Made by a program: the position numbers and the translations under genes
Assembly (NCBI GenBank): GCA_020634815.1
Contig: JACKBA010000002.1
Coordinates: forward strand, 248,001-312,000
Direction: 5' to 3'
DNA length: 64,000 nt
From: Caldilineaceae bacterium
GTDB taxonomy: Bacteria > Chloroflexota > Anaerolineae > Caldilineales > Caldilineaceae
Notes under the pieces: model-generated
Seen by the model: only the letters and a program-made list of their open reading frames with translations
What the model was told of the DNA's origin: nothing
The model's database searches: none
Shown here: positions 46,146-60,191 of the stretch, in pieces
Position numbering within the stretch: the first letter of the stretch is position 1
Layout of the letters: every line of letters starts with the position of its first letter

Positions 46146-47061
46146 CGGCGTAGCCCCACGCGCCCAGACGGCGGTAGACGAACCAGACAAAGAGCGCGAT
46201 CGCGGCGAAGAGCAGTGTCAGCATGGCCGCGGCCTGGCCGATACGCAGATGGCTGAAGGCCTCCTCGAAGACCAGGTAGGGCAGCAATGTCGTGGCGTAG
46301 CCCGGCCCGCCGCCGGTCATGATGTAGACGGCAGTGAAGGTGCTGTGCGCGGCGACGACGATGTCGCGCACGAAGAGGAGCAACAGCCACGGCACGAGCA
46401 GCGGCCACGTGATGTGGCGGAAGATCGCCCATCGCCCCGCGCCGTCGAGCATGGCCGCCTGGTAGTAGGCCGCGGGGAGCGCCTGGCGGGCGGCAATCAG
46501 CAGCAACATCCCTTCGCCGACACGGAACGCGGCCATGGCGATGAGCGACGGCAGCGCGGTGGCGGGATCGATGAGCCAGGCAGGCTGGGGCAGCCCGATC
46601 CCGCCCAGCACCAGGTTGACCGGCCCGTAGAGCGGGTTGAAGAGCCAGAGCCAGATCAGCGCGTAGGCCACGTCGGGCAGGATCGTCGTCAGGTAGACGC
46701 CGCCGCGATAGAGGTGCACGCCGCGCCGTGCCGGGTGCAGCAACAGCGCCAGCCCCAGCGCGCCGAGCACCTGCAACAGCGCGGCCGCGCCGGCAAAGAC
46801 GAGTGTGTTGCGCGCCGCGATCCAGAAAACCTCGCGCTGCAAGATGGCCGCAAAGTTTGCCCAGCCGCTCCAGACCGGCGGCGTCAGCGCATCGTAGCGC
46901 GTGAAGGCCAGGCCAAAGGTCAGCAGCGCGGGCAAGCCGATGAGCAGCAGCGCGCCGGCCAGAAAGGGCGCCAGCAACAGCCACAACTGCCGGCGATAGC
47001 GGGCAAGCGGGCTGCGCGATGCCGGGACGCGGCCGGGCCAGGAAAATCGAAAGGCGTTCAT
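46135..47061 (-). CDS. Sugar ABC transporter permease, MalF/UgpA-like (CUT1)
   Basis: The 308-residue permease has six predicted helices and the CUT1 phrases APFLAGALLLIGLPALLTFGLAFTRYD, TTILPDVAYALIWLWLFNPLYGPVN, EAA loop QAAMLDGAGRWAIFRHITWPLL and YIMTGGGPGYATTLLPYLVFEEAF. Start at 47061 (MNAFRF); a TTG four codons earlier is possible. First gene of the operon, divergent from a small conserved gene. Confidence 0.9.
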   Translation of the reverse strand: MNAFRFSWPGRVPASRSPLARYRRQLWLLLAPFLAGALLLIGLPALLTFGLAFTRYDALTPPVWSGWANFAAILQREVFWIAARNTLVFAGAAALLQVLGALGLALLLHPARRGVHLYRGGVYLTTILPDVAYALIWLWLFNPLYGPVNLVLGGIGLPQPAWLIDPATALPSLIAMAAFRVGEGMLLLIAARQALPAAYYQAAMLDGAGRWAIFRHITWPLLVPWLLLLFVRDIVVAAHSTFTAVYIMTGGGPGYATTLLPYLVFEEAFSHLRIGQAAAMLTLLFAAIALFVWFVYRRLGAWGYADDL

Positions 47062-47122
47062 TCGTACCAACAATGCTATACTACGGGCAAATCAGCCACA
47101 AGCCAGCCAACAGGAGAGTTCC

Positions 47123-47422
47123 ATGCAATTCGAGGAATATCAGCGATCTCTTGACCAGGCCGCGCCGCCCGCCGGACTTGGCGCGCCCCTGCAGGCGCTC
47201 TGGTACGCGCGCGCCGGCGATTGGGACCACGCCCACGACATCACGCAGCCGGGCGGCCCGGCGTTAGACTGGGTGCACGCGTACCTGCACCGCGTCGAAG
47301 GCGATCTCGCCAACGCCGCCTACTGGTACCGCCGCGCCGGCAAGCCGGTCTCGACCATCCCGCTGGACGAAGAGTGGGCGGAATTGGTGAGTGTCTTTCT
47401 TCGTCAAGAAAACGGCAAGTAG
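47123..47422 (+). CDS. Small conserved hypothetical protein
   Basis: This 99-residue soluble protein contains LWYARAGDWDHAHDITQ and DWVHAYLHRVEGDLANAAYWYRRAGKPV, a pattern of a widespread small family of unknown function; the helix-rich sequence looks like one TPR-like hairpin pair. The ATG follows AACAGGAGAGTTCC. An extended -10 (TGC-TATACT, 47077-47082) lies upstream. A cluster of dispersed repeats follows the gene. Confidence 0.78.
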   Translation: MQFEEYQRSLDQAAPPAGLGAPLQALWYARAGDWDHAHDITQPGGPALDWVHAYLHRVEGDLANAAYWYRRAGKPVSTIPLDEEWAELVSVFLRQENGK

Positions 47423-47595
47423 ATCAATTGTTAATGGTCAACGGTCAATGGCTAATTGTCAATGAAGGAGTTGCGAGGGGCGATATTCCGTTGACCATTG
47501 ACCGTTGACCATTGTCCGTTGCCCGTTGACCGTTGGCAATTGACCGTTGACCGTTGACCATTAGCAATCAGCAATTACCCATCAACAATTGCCGT
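47423..47595. repeat. Second TTGACC/AATTGACCGTT repeat cluster
   Basis: About 170 bp of overlapping words such as GTTGACCATTGACC, CAATTGACCGTTGACC and GAGTTGCGAGGGGCGA fill the space between the small conserved gene and the MoeA-PBP gene. The same family lies at 35944-36060. Confidence 0.87.
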
Positions 47596-47603
47596 TTTCC
47601 TCT

Positions 47604-49562
<1,959 letters not shown>

Positions 49563-49706
49563 GTCTACTTCTCTTCCGTTTCCTGGCAGTCACCGCAGTG
49601 GAAGCTCCCAGAACTTCGCCGATGTTGAGCGTTCTTACACCCCTGCGCCATGATCTGCCGCTACAATCTGATTCACAGTGTATCAAAATAGTGAGTTGAG
49701 GATGAT

Positions 49707-50963
49707 ATGTCAGCAATCGATCTTCTTGAAAGGCCCAAAACAAACGAAACGCCGGCAGCAGGTTGCCCGGTCGATCACAGCCGCTTTTACGGCTACCAGA
49801 AGACGACGCGCGTCGTCGAGCCGCCCGACCGGCCCATCGAGCAGGATGCGAACGGGCTGTGGCACGTGCGCGACTTCGAGCTGGCGCGCGCGGTTCTGCG
49901 CAGCACCGACGTCAAACAGGCCGGCTTCAAAGCCGAGATTATCGAGAAGATCCCCTCCATGATGACCAATCCCCCCATTCTGTACATGGAGGGGAAGGAT
50001 CACCTGGAGCAGCGCAAGCAGACGGCGCGCTACTTCACACCGGCAACGACGAGCAAGAACTACCGCGACTTCATGACCGACCTGGCGGATCAGTTGATCG
50101 ACGAGGTGCGCACCCGGCGCAGCGCGGATTTGAGCAAGGTGACCATGACGTTGGCTGTCAACGTGGCCGCGCGCGTCGTCGGTCTCACCGACAGCCGCGT
50201 GCCGGGCATGGACAAGCGGCTGGATGCCTTCTTTGCCGAGGGCACGGGCGAATTCCGGCCGACGCCGCGCGGCATCTTCGAGTTCCTGCGCGGCCAGACG
50301 AACGTGCTGGGCTTTCTCTATCTCGACGTCAAACCGGCCATCGCCGCGCGCAAGCGCCAGCCGCAGGACGACGTGATCAGCCACCTGGTCGGGCTGGGAC
50401 GCAACGACCGCGAGATCCTGACCGAGTGCATCACCTACGGCGCGGCCGGCATGGTCACCACGCGCGAGTTCATCTGCGTGGCGGCCTGGCACATGCTCGA
50501 CCACCCGGATCTGCGGGCGCGTTACCTGATCGCGGGTGAGGAGGAGCGCTACGCCATCCTGCACGAGATCCTGCGCCTGGAGCCGGTGGCGGGGCATCTC
50601 TTCCGCCGCGCCACCGCCGACTTGACGCTACACCACGACGGCGAGACGATCACGATTCCCGCCGGCGACCTCATCGACGTACACATCACCGGCGCCAACG
50701 TCGATGCCGGCGTCACCGGCGAGCGGCCGCTCCAGGTCTGCCCCGGCCGCGAGCTGCACGGCGACCGCGTGCCGGAGATGGTGCTCAGTTTTGGCGACGG
50801 CCATCATCGCTGCCCAGGCGCGTACGTGGCGATCCAGGAGAGCGACATCTTCCTGCAACGCCTGCTGGCCATCGGCGGGCTGCGCATCGTCAGCGGGCCG
50901 GAGCTGAGCTTCAGCGACCTGACCGGCGGCTACGAACTGCGCAAGTTCATGGTAGCGTGCTGA
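49707..50963 (+). CDS. Cytochrome P450
   Basis: The 418-residue soluble P450 has the heme-ligand loop FGDGHHRCPGAYVAIQE with Cys369, the ExxR motif in HEILRLEP, and the I-helix oxygen-activation segment YGAAGMVTTREF. It is a class I-type bacterial monooxygenase needing separate redox partners, none of which are encoded here. Substrate unknown. The ATG follows GAGGATGAT. It sits between the two moeA genes, divergent from one and convergent with the other, with no obvious functional link. Confidence 0.94.
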   Translation: MSAIDLLERPKTNETPAAGCPVDHSRFYGYQKTTRVVEPPDRPIEQDANGLWHVRDFELARAVLRSTDVKQAGFKAEIIEKIPSMMTNPPILYMEGKDHLEQRKQTARYFTPATTSKNYRDFMTDLADQLIDEVRTRRSADLSKVTMTLAVNVAARVVGLTDSRVPGMDKRLDAFFAEGTGEFRPTPRGIFEFLRGQTNVLGFLYLDVKPAIAARKRQPQDDVISHLVGLGRNDREILTECITYGAAGMVTTREFICVAAWHMLDHPDLRARYLIAGEEERYAILHEILRLEPVAGHLFRRATADLTLHHDGETITIPAGDLIDVHITGANVDAGVTGERPLQVCPGRELHGDRVPEMVLSFGDGHHRCPGAYVAIQESDIFLQRLLAIGGLRIVSGPELSFSDLTGGYELRKFMVAC

Positions 50964-50982
50964 CGTACGGCAGGTTGAACAG

Positions 50983-51086
50983 CAAACCACAAAGACCCGA
51001 AGCACACCAAGGGGCACAAAGAAGCGGCAGCGTCTTGCTACTGACACCTTTGTGCCTCTTTGCGCGCTTTGCGTCTTCGCGGTGGA
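50983..51086. repeat. CACAAAGACCCGAAG / CTTTGTGCC inverted repeat after the P450 gene
   Basis: The 29 bases at 50983-51011 are identical to 42823-42851. A partly complementary stretch, CTTTGTGCCTCTTTGCGCGC and following bases, lies at 51048-51086. It sits between convergent genes (P450 and moeA) and may fold into a bidirectional terminator-like hairpin. Confidence 0.82.
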
Positions 51087-51091
51087 GTTTC

Positions 51092-52321
51092 TCAGTGCAG
51101 CACGACGGTAACCCACTCACCGGCACGGATGCCGCCGGAGTCGAGCGGCACCTTGATCGTGCCCTCGGCGTTGACCAGCGTGTAGATCAGATTTGACTTG
51201 CCGAGCACCGGCACGGCCCATCGCTCGCCCTCGCGTTCTTCGAGCCGCACCTGGATGTAATCCTCGCGGCCCGTGTCCGAGGCGATGTTGCGTGCCAGGC
51301 GGGCGTTGATGCGCGTCTGCGGCGGGGCGGCCGTCCCCAGCAGCGCGCAGATGGCGGGCGTGATGAAGAGATCGAAGATCACCATGGCCGAAACGGGATT
51401 GCCCGGCAGGCCGAAGATCGCCTTGCCGTCGCACACCGCCAGAATCGTCGGCTTGCCGGGCTTGACGCTCACGCCATGCACGAGCACGCCCGGCCGGCCC
51501 AGCTCGCCGATGACGTCGGCGGTCATGTCGCGGTAGCTGACCGAGCTGCCGGCCGAGAAGACGACGATGTCGCACTCCTGCACGGCGCGGCGCGCGGCCG
51601 CCTCCAGCGCGGCGCGGTTGTCGGGAATGATGCCGTAGCGGACGACGCGGGCGCCGGCGCGTTCGGCCAGCGCGCCCAGCGAGTAGGAGTTGATGTCGCG
51701 CACCTGGCCGGGCTGCACTGGCTGGTCGGGCGCCACCACCTCATCGCCCGTAGAGATGATGCCCACGACCGGCGGTAGGGCGACGGCGATCTCGGTGATG
51801 CCGAGCGCGAGCAACCCGCCGACGTCCTGCGGGCGCAGGCGATGGCCCGGCGCCAGGATGGGCTGGCCCTTGCGGATGTCCTCGCCGATCTGGATGACGC
51901 TCTGCCCCTCGGAGACGGGCTGCATGACCTCGATGCTCGCCTCGTCGACGCGCTGCGTATTCTCGACCATGACCACCGCATCGGCGCCGGGCGGCACCAT
52001 GCCGCCGGTGTGGACGATGGCCGCCTCGCCTACGCCGATTTCGATGGTCGCCGCCTTGCCCATGGGCACCTCGCCGACGACGCTGAGAAAGGCGGGCAGG
52101 CCGGGCGTGGCGCCATAGGTGTCGGCGGCGGTCACGGCATAGCCGTCGACCGTCGAGCGAGGGAATTCGGGCAGGTCCTGGGGCGAGACGAGTTGCTCGG
52201 CCAGCACGCGATCCAGGGCGTCGGCCGTGGCGATGCGCTCGCTGCGCACCTGGGGTGAGAAATGTTCGAGAAAGCGCGCCCAGGCATCGGGCGGCGTCTG
52301 TACGGTGAAGAGTTCAGGCAT
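51092..52321 (-). CDS. moeA: Molybdopterin molybdenumtransferase MoeA
   Basis: The 409-residue MoeA inserts molybdate (or tungstate) into molybdopterin-AMP. Landmarks: RSTVDGYAVTAAD, GMVPPGADAVVMVENT, IGEDIRKGQPILAPGHRLRPQDVGGLLALG, GIISTGDEVVAPDQPVQPGQVRDINSYSLGA, VFSAGSSVSYRDMTADV and GLPGNPVSAMVIFDLFI. Normal length, no extra domain, unlike the fusion at 47604-49562. It is transcribed leftward and is flanked upstream by a dispersed hairpin copy. Confidence 0.95.
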   Translation of the reverse strand: MPELFTVQTPPDAWARFLEHFSPQVRSERIATADALDRVLAEQLVSPQDLPEFPRSTVDGYAVTAADTYGATPGLPAFLSVVGEVPMGKAATIEIGVGEAAIVHTGGMVPPGADAVVMVENTQRVDEASIEVMQPVSEGQSVIQIGEDIRKGQPILAPGHRLRPQDVGGLLALGITEIAVALPPVVGIISTGDEVVAPDQPVQPGQVRDINSYSLGALAERAGARVVRYGIIPDNRAALEAAARRAVQECDIVVFSAGSSVSYRDMTADVIGELGRPGVLVHGVSVKPGKPTILAVCDGKAIFGLPGNPVSAMVIFDLFITPAICALLGTAAPPQTRINARLARNIASDTGREDYIQVRLEEREGERWAVPVLGKSNLIYTLVNAEGTIKVPLDSGGIRAGEWVTVVLH

Positions 52322-52477
52322 AGATCAAAATCCGAGTTGTCAGCGCGGCGGCATGCCGGGCTAGTCGATTCGCTTGAGATGGTCTACTGCCATTGTACAC
52401 GTCCTCTGCCCGTGCGCCGATCTGAGCGGGCCGGCGGAATCTTGCAGGGGCGCATCGGGGATCGGCGGAGCAACCTC

Positions 52478-52542
52478 GCGTGCGTCGCACTGGTCAGCAT
52501 ACGGCCCCGGCCGATGGGTAGTTTGACCAGTGCGACGCACGC
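52478..52542. repeat. Dispersed hairpin element, copy B
   Basis: Arms GCGTGCGTCGCACTGGTCA (52478-52496) and TGACCAGTGCGACGCACGC (52524-52542) are perfectly complementary around a 27-nt loop. Downstream GCCGACATTCTGAGTCAC resembles the flank of copy A; the outer GCGTCCC arm is lost on the left. Confidence 0.9.
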
Positions 52543-52618
52543 CGCCGACATTCTGAGTCACCTCAAATCTTGCGTCCGCGCTAGGTCGGCAGGAGGGCCT
52601 GTGCTATGATCGCCTGTG

Positions 52619-53389
52619 ATGATCGAGGCGCTGACGTTTGATTTCTGGGACACTATAGCCATCGACGACTCTGACGAGTTGAAGCGGGCGCAGATGGGGC
52701 TGCCGTCCAAGGCCGATGCGCGCATCGAGCTCTTTGTCGAGCATATCCTGCGCCACCACCCCGAGATTTCGTCGCAACAGGCGGTCGAGGCGTACCGCGA
52801 GGCCAACGTTCGCTTTCGCTACGATTGGCACAACAACCACCACACGCCCAGCGTCTATCTGCGTCTGAACTACGCGTACGACTGCCTCGGCCTCTCGCCG
52901 GCGCCGGGCAAGTACGCCGCGTTGGTGCGTGAGGTGAATGAACTCGCACGCGCCATCGAGACGATGGAGGTGAGGATCCCGCCCGACTTTGCCCAGCACG
53001 TCCATGCAACGCTGGCGGAACTGTCGCAGCGCTACACACTCGCCATCATCTCCGACACGATCCACACGACCGGGCGCGGGATTCGCCACCTGCTCTACCA
53101 GCAGGACCTGCTCCAATATTTCAGCTACTTCCTCTTTTCAGATGAAGTGGGCGAGTCGAAGCCGTCGCCGCGCATCTTTCGCCGGGCGTCGCTGGAGATC
53201 GGGCTGCCGCCCACCATGATCGCCCACGTGGGCGATCGCGAGAGCAACGACGTGGCGGGCCCGCTGTCGATCGGCATGCGCGCCGTCCTTTTCACCGGCA
53301 TCATCGATCGCGGCAGCGAGCAAAGCCGGGCCACCGCCGTCTGCACCGACTTCCGCAAGCTGCCCTATCTGGTGCAGCGTATGCGGTAG
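52619..53389 (+). CDS. HAD-superfamily hydrolase
   Basis: The 256-residue enzyme has HAD motif I FDFWDT (nucleophile Asp), motif II AIISDTIHTTG, motif III Lys in GESKPSPRIF, and motif IV HVGDRESNDVAG, with a helical cap between motifs I and II. It is probably a small-molecule phosphatase; substrate unknown. A GTG three bases earlier is also in frame. An extended -10 TGC-TATGAT at 52605-52610 puts the expected transcription start within a few bases of the ATG, so the mRNA may be leaderless. The glutamate-cysteine ligase gene follows after 29 bp. Confidence 0.87.
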   Translation: MIEALTFDFWDTIAIDDSDELKRAQMGLPSKADARIELFVEHILRHHPEISSQQAVEAYREANVRFRYDWHNNHHTPSVYLRLNYAYDCLGLSPAPGKYAALVREVNELARAIETMEVRIPPDFAQHVHATLAELSQRYTLAIISDTIHTTGRGIRHLLYQQDLLQYFSYFLFSDEVGESKPSPRIFRRASLEIGLPPTMIAHVGDRESNDVAGPLSIGMRAVLFTGIIDRGSEQSRATAVCTDFRKLPYLVQRMR

Positions 53390-53418
53390 CGCCGCGGGCA
53401 GGAAATCGAGAACAGAAC

Positions 53419-54747
53419 GTGAATGCCGTCACCGCCAGCGATACCACCCTGGCGCCCATCTTTGCGGAGCTGGCTGCGCGCTTTGCGGCCGGTTTCCCGG
53501 CGCAGCGACCGGCCCTGCGCACCGTCGGGCGCGAGGCGGAGTTTCCCATCGTCTCGGCCTCCGGCCAGGCCATCGACGCGCGGCGACTCTGGCAGAGCTT
53601 GCTGGCCGACGGCACGCTGGAGCCTGAATATGGCGCCGGGTCGATGGGCCAGCGCGACTTCATCGTCGGCCTCAAAGGCCCCGATTACTCCTACGCGCTG
53701 GAAGTGGGGCTGGGCACCGTCGAGATCAACACCCGTCCCTGCCGCCATCTTTTTGAGATCCAGGAATTGATGGGCGAGGCCGTGGCGCGGCTGGTGAGCG
53801 CGGCGGCGCGGGCAAGCTGGCGCGTGCTCGGCTACGGCATCCAGCCGGTGAGCCCGCCCAGCCTGCGCATCATGTCGCCCAAACAGCGCTATCTCAGCCT
53901 ATACCGGGCCATGGGCGCGCCCTGGCTCTGGTACACGGTAACAGCTTCCGACCAGTTGCACGTGGCGATCGGCCGCGACGAGATGGTGGAGATGCTCAAT
54001 TACGGCAGCCTGGTCACGCCGATCATCATCGCGCTGTGCGGCAACTCGCCCATCTATGGCGGTAAGGAGAGCCCCTATTGCAGCGCGCGCGAGGGCGTGA
54101 TGGCCGCAATCCGCGCCAACGAACATCGCCACGGTATGCTGGCGCGTCCCATGGCGAGCCTGGTCGATTTCGTTGAGACGCTGTCGCAGTCGACCTATCT
54201 CATCGTCAATGCCGGCGGCCAGATTGTGCCGAGCTCACAACCCTTCAGCCAGTACCTCGCCCAGCACGGCGCCGACTATCCTGCCTTCCTCTATCACGAG
54301 CACTACGTGTGGAACAGCGCACGGCTGCGCGCCGCATACGGCACGCTGGAGATCCGCCCGGCGTGCCAACAGCCGTGGGACGAGAGCATGGCGGTGGCGG
54401 CGCTCAATCTGGGCCTGGTCGAAGCGATGCCTGAGATCGGTGCGCTGATCCGCGCAAAACTGGGCGAGGAGTACTGGACGATGATGCAGACTTATCACCG
54501 CCAGGCCATCCGTTTCGGACTCTATGCGCCGCAGCCGGGCTCCGATCTGCTGTCGAGCGTCCTTACGCTTGCAGAGGCTGCGCTGGCGCGCCGCGGTTTC
54601 GGCGAGGAACGGCTAATCGCCCCGCTATGGCGGCGACTGGATCGGCGCATGAATCCGGCCCAGCGCGCACGCGTCGTCTTCCGCCACGACGGCATGGCCG
54701 GGATGCTCAGCCATGCAACGATCCGGCCGGGGCAGGTCAAACGTTGA
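53419..54747 (+). CDS. Glutamate-cysteine ligase, GCS2 family
   Basis: A 442-residue GCS2-type ligase, which joins glutamate and cysteine in glutathione or related thiol synthesis. Features: TVGREAEFPIVSASG, GTVEINTRPCRHLFEIQELMGEAVARL, WYTVTASDQLHVAIGRDEMVEMLNYGSLVTPIIIALCGNSP, and FLYHEHYVWNSARLRAAYGTLEIRPACQQP in the ATP/substrate site. Start is GTG at 53419, with only a weak Shine-Dalgarno sequence. No glutathione synthetase gene is nearby, so the final thiol is uncertain; related enzymes make gamma-glutamylcysteine for other thiols such as ergothioneine. Confidence 0.85.
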   Translation: MNAVTASDTTLAPIFAELAARFAAGFPAQRPALRTVGREAEFPIVSASGQAIDARRLWQSLLADGTLEPEYGAGSMGQRDFIVGLKGPDYSYALEVGLGTVEINTRPCRHLFEIQELMGEAVARLVSAAARASWRVLGYGIQPVSPPSLRIMSPKQRYLSLYRAMGAPWLWYTVTASDQLHVAIGRDEMVEMLNYGSLVTPIIIALCGNSPIYGGKESPYCSAREGVMAAIRANEHRHGMLARPMASLVDFVETLSQSTYLIVNAGGQIVPSSQPFSQYLAQHGADYPAFLYHEHYVWNSARLRAAYGTLEIRPACQQPWDESMAVAALNLGLVEAMPEIGALIRAKLGEEYWTMMQTYHRQAIRFGLYAPQPGSDLLSSVLTLAEAALARRGFGEERLIAPLWRRLDRRMNPAQRARVVFRHDGMAGMLSHATIRPGQVKR

Positions 54748-54790
54748 CGGGCGGCCGGCGCTTTTGTGGCATAAATGGCGCCTGCCTGCT

Positions 54791-54819
54791 TTGGTCATGG
54801 GCAGGGTCTGTGCTATTAT
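54791..54819 (+). promoter_or_regulatory. Promoter of the tig gene
   Basis: -35-like TTGGTC (54791-54796), 17-bp spacer, -10 TATTAT (54814-54819) with extended TGC. Predicted start is near 54826, giving a leader of about 85 nt with a strong hairpin. Confidence 0.6.
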
Positions 54820-54841
54820 TGTGCAGTTACTGAACCGGCGG

Positions 54842-54869
54842 CTGCCGGCTGTTTGGCCGGCAGTTTCTT
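54842..54869 (+). terminator. Leader hairpin with short T-run before tig
   Basis: CTGCCGGC (54842-54849) pairs perfectly with GCCGGCAG (54856-54863), 6-nt loop, followed by TTTCTT. It lies after the tig promoter and could be a transcription attenuator, or the terminator of the upstream ligase gene. Confidence 0.6.
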
Positions 54870-54911
54870 GAAAAAATGGATAGTTCGACGGCGGCAAATA
54901 AAGAGGAACCT

Positions 54912-56342
54912 ATGTCATTCACTGTTACGACTGAACCACGCGAGAATCGCCAGTTGGCGGTCACGATCGAAGTTGGCCAGGAGCGGGTCGAGAAGGAACT
55001 GCGCAAGGCGGCCGCCAAGGTTGCCAACCAGTACAAGGTCCCCGGCTTCCGCAAGGGCAAGGCACCCTATCACATCATCGTCCAGCAGTTCGGGCTGGCC
55101 AATCTCTACGGAGAGTTCATCGACGACCTGGGCCAGGTTCTTTTCCGCGAGGCCGTCGAACAGGAGAAGATCGAGCCGTACGCGCAGTCGAGCCTGGAAG
55201 ATATCCAGCTCGAGCCGCTGACCTACAAGCTCATCGTGCCGCTGGAGCCGGAGATCAAGCTGGCCGACTACCGCGCCATGCGCGTCGAAGCGGATGAAAC
55301 CGAAATCGACGAGTCGCAGGTAGAGCAGCGCCTCGAACAATACCGCGAGGAGTTCGCCGGCTGGCAGGATGTGGAGCGCCCGACAGACTTTGGCGACCTC
55401 CTGACCGTGGACGTGAAGAGCGTCATCCTTGGCGATGAGGGCGCGGAGGAAACCGTCGTGCTCGATGAGACAGACTGGGACATCACGCTCGACGAAGAAA
55501 ATCCCATGGAGCCGGCCGGTTTCGACCGCGAGTTGCTCGGCATGAAGGCGGGTGAGAGCAAGGAGTTCGTCCTCGGTTGGCCGGCGGACAGCCAGAGCAT
55601 CTATGCCGGCAAGCAGGCTACCTTCAACGTCACCGTCAAGAGCGTTCAGGCGTACGAGAAGCCCGAACTGAACGACGACTTCGCCAAGCTGGTCGGCCCC
55701 GATTACGAAACGATCGAGGATCTGAAGAAGTCGATCCGCGAGAGCATCGAAGAAGGCGAACGCGGTCGCGCCGAGAGCCAGTACATCGACAAGGTGTTGG
55801 ACGCGCTGGTCGAGGCGAGCGAGATCGACTACCCGCCCATCGTCATCGAGGATCAGATCGACGGCATGATGCAGGACATGGATCAGCGCCTGCGCCAGAT
55901 CGGCATTGACGGCATGAGCGCTTTTCTGCGCCAGACCAATCAGGACGAAGAGGAATATCGCGAGCAGATGCGGCCCGACGCCACCAAGATCGCGCTGCGC
56001 AACCTGGTCATGTCGGAAGTCGTCAAGCAGGAGTCGTTTGAGATCGACGATGCCGAGATCGAAGAGCGCATCAAGCAGATGGTCGGCGTCGACGAGGACG
56101 GCAACATCAATGAGTCCAGCGCGGCATTGGCCGACCTGTTGCGCCAGGGTGCGGGCCGCAACATGATCCTGAGCCAGTTGCTGACGGAAAAAGCCGTCAA
56201 CCTGTTGCAGGCAGCCGCGCGCGGCGAGGAAGTGCCGGCGCCCAAGGCCAAAGTTGAGGCAGCCGCAGAGACAGAGAACGCAGAAGCCGAAACCGCGGCG
56301 GACGAGCGTGTGAGCGAGAGCGAAGCGGCGGACGCCGAATAG
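54912..56342 (+). CDS. tig: Trigger factor, ribosome-associated chaperone
   Basis: The 476-residue protein has the three trigger-factor domains: ribosome-binding domain with GFRKGKAP (about 45-52), FKBP-type PPIase domain (about 155-240; TDFGDLLTVDVKS, GMKAGESKEFVLGWPAD) and the helical C-terminal arms. It docks at the ribosome exit tunnel and shields nascent chains. The ATG at 54912 follows GAGGAACCT. The last 45 residues are an Ala/Glu-rich tail longer than in E. coli. It is followed by clpP and clpX, a common tig-clpP-clpX order. Confidence 0.97.
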   Translation: MSFTVTTEPRENRQLAVTIEVGQERVEKELRKAAAKVANQYKVPGFRKGKAPYHIIVQQFGLANLYGEFIDDLGQVLFREAVEQEKIEPYAQSSLEDIQLEPLTYKLIVPLEPEIKLADYRAMRVEADETEIDESQVEQRLEQYREEFAGWQDVERPTDFGDLLTVDVKSVILGDEGAEETVVLDETDWDITLDEENPMEPAGFDRELLGMKAGESKEFVLGWPADSQSIYAGKQATFNVTVKSVQAYEKPELNDDFAKLVGPDYETIEDLKKSIRESIEEGERGRAESQYIDKVLDALVEASEIDYPPIVIEDQIDGMMQDMDQRLRQIGIDGMSAFLRQTNQDEEEYREQMRPDATKIALRNLVMSEVVKQESFEIDDAEIEERIKQMVGVDEDGNINESSAALADLLRQGAGRNMILSQLLTEKAVNLLQAAARGEEVPAPKAKVEAAAETENAEAETAADERVSESEAADAE

Positions 56343-56539
56343 GGGCGAACGGCGCGCTCCGGCCGGCAGGGCGTTTCTAATGGAACGCAAATGCGCAATC
56401 GGAGAGCGATTACATAGCCGGTAGCATGCAGGGCGTATCGTTTGAGTGGAATACCCACGTCCGTTGACTATCTCAGACTTCACCCCTGGCCGCCAAGGCG
56501 GGCTCGTGCAGTCTCATGTATGACGCAGGAGAATGATGT

Positions 56540-57214
<675 letters not shown>

Positions 57215-57274
57215 CGGATGTGAACGGGGGACGGTTGCGCCGTCCCCTCTCTGTCTCCAAACTTTTCGAGGACC

Positions 57275-58714
<1,440 letters not shown>

Positions 58715-58818
58715 GCCGGTCAGCGGCGCGCAATGGATGCGCGTCGCAACGCCTCCCGCCTGGCACGCTGGCAACATCCGGTACACAACGGTCATCAATC
58801 GAAATCGAGCATAAGAGG

Positions 58819-58858
58819 AGGCGAGCACGTAGTCGTGTGTCCGCCTTCTTTTTTGTTT
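58819..58858 (+). terminator. Intrinsic terminator after clpX
   Basis: Two stacked stems, AGGCG/CGCCT (58819-58823 with 58842-58846) and GCACG/CGTGT (58825-58829 with 58834-58838), 4-nt loop, followed by a T-rich tract (TCTTTTTTGTTT). It lies about 100 bp after clpX. Confidence 0.7.
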
Positions 58859-58925
58859 ATCGCGCCCCTGCCCTTGCGCCTCCAGCGAGGTGAGCGGGCT
58901 ATCCAATCGACAGAAGGAGCAACAT

Positions 58926-60187
<1,262 letters not shown>

Positions 60188-60191
<4 letters not shown>

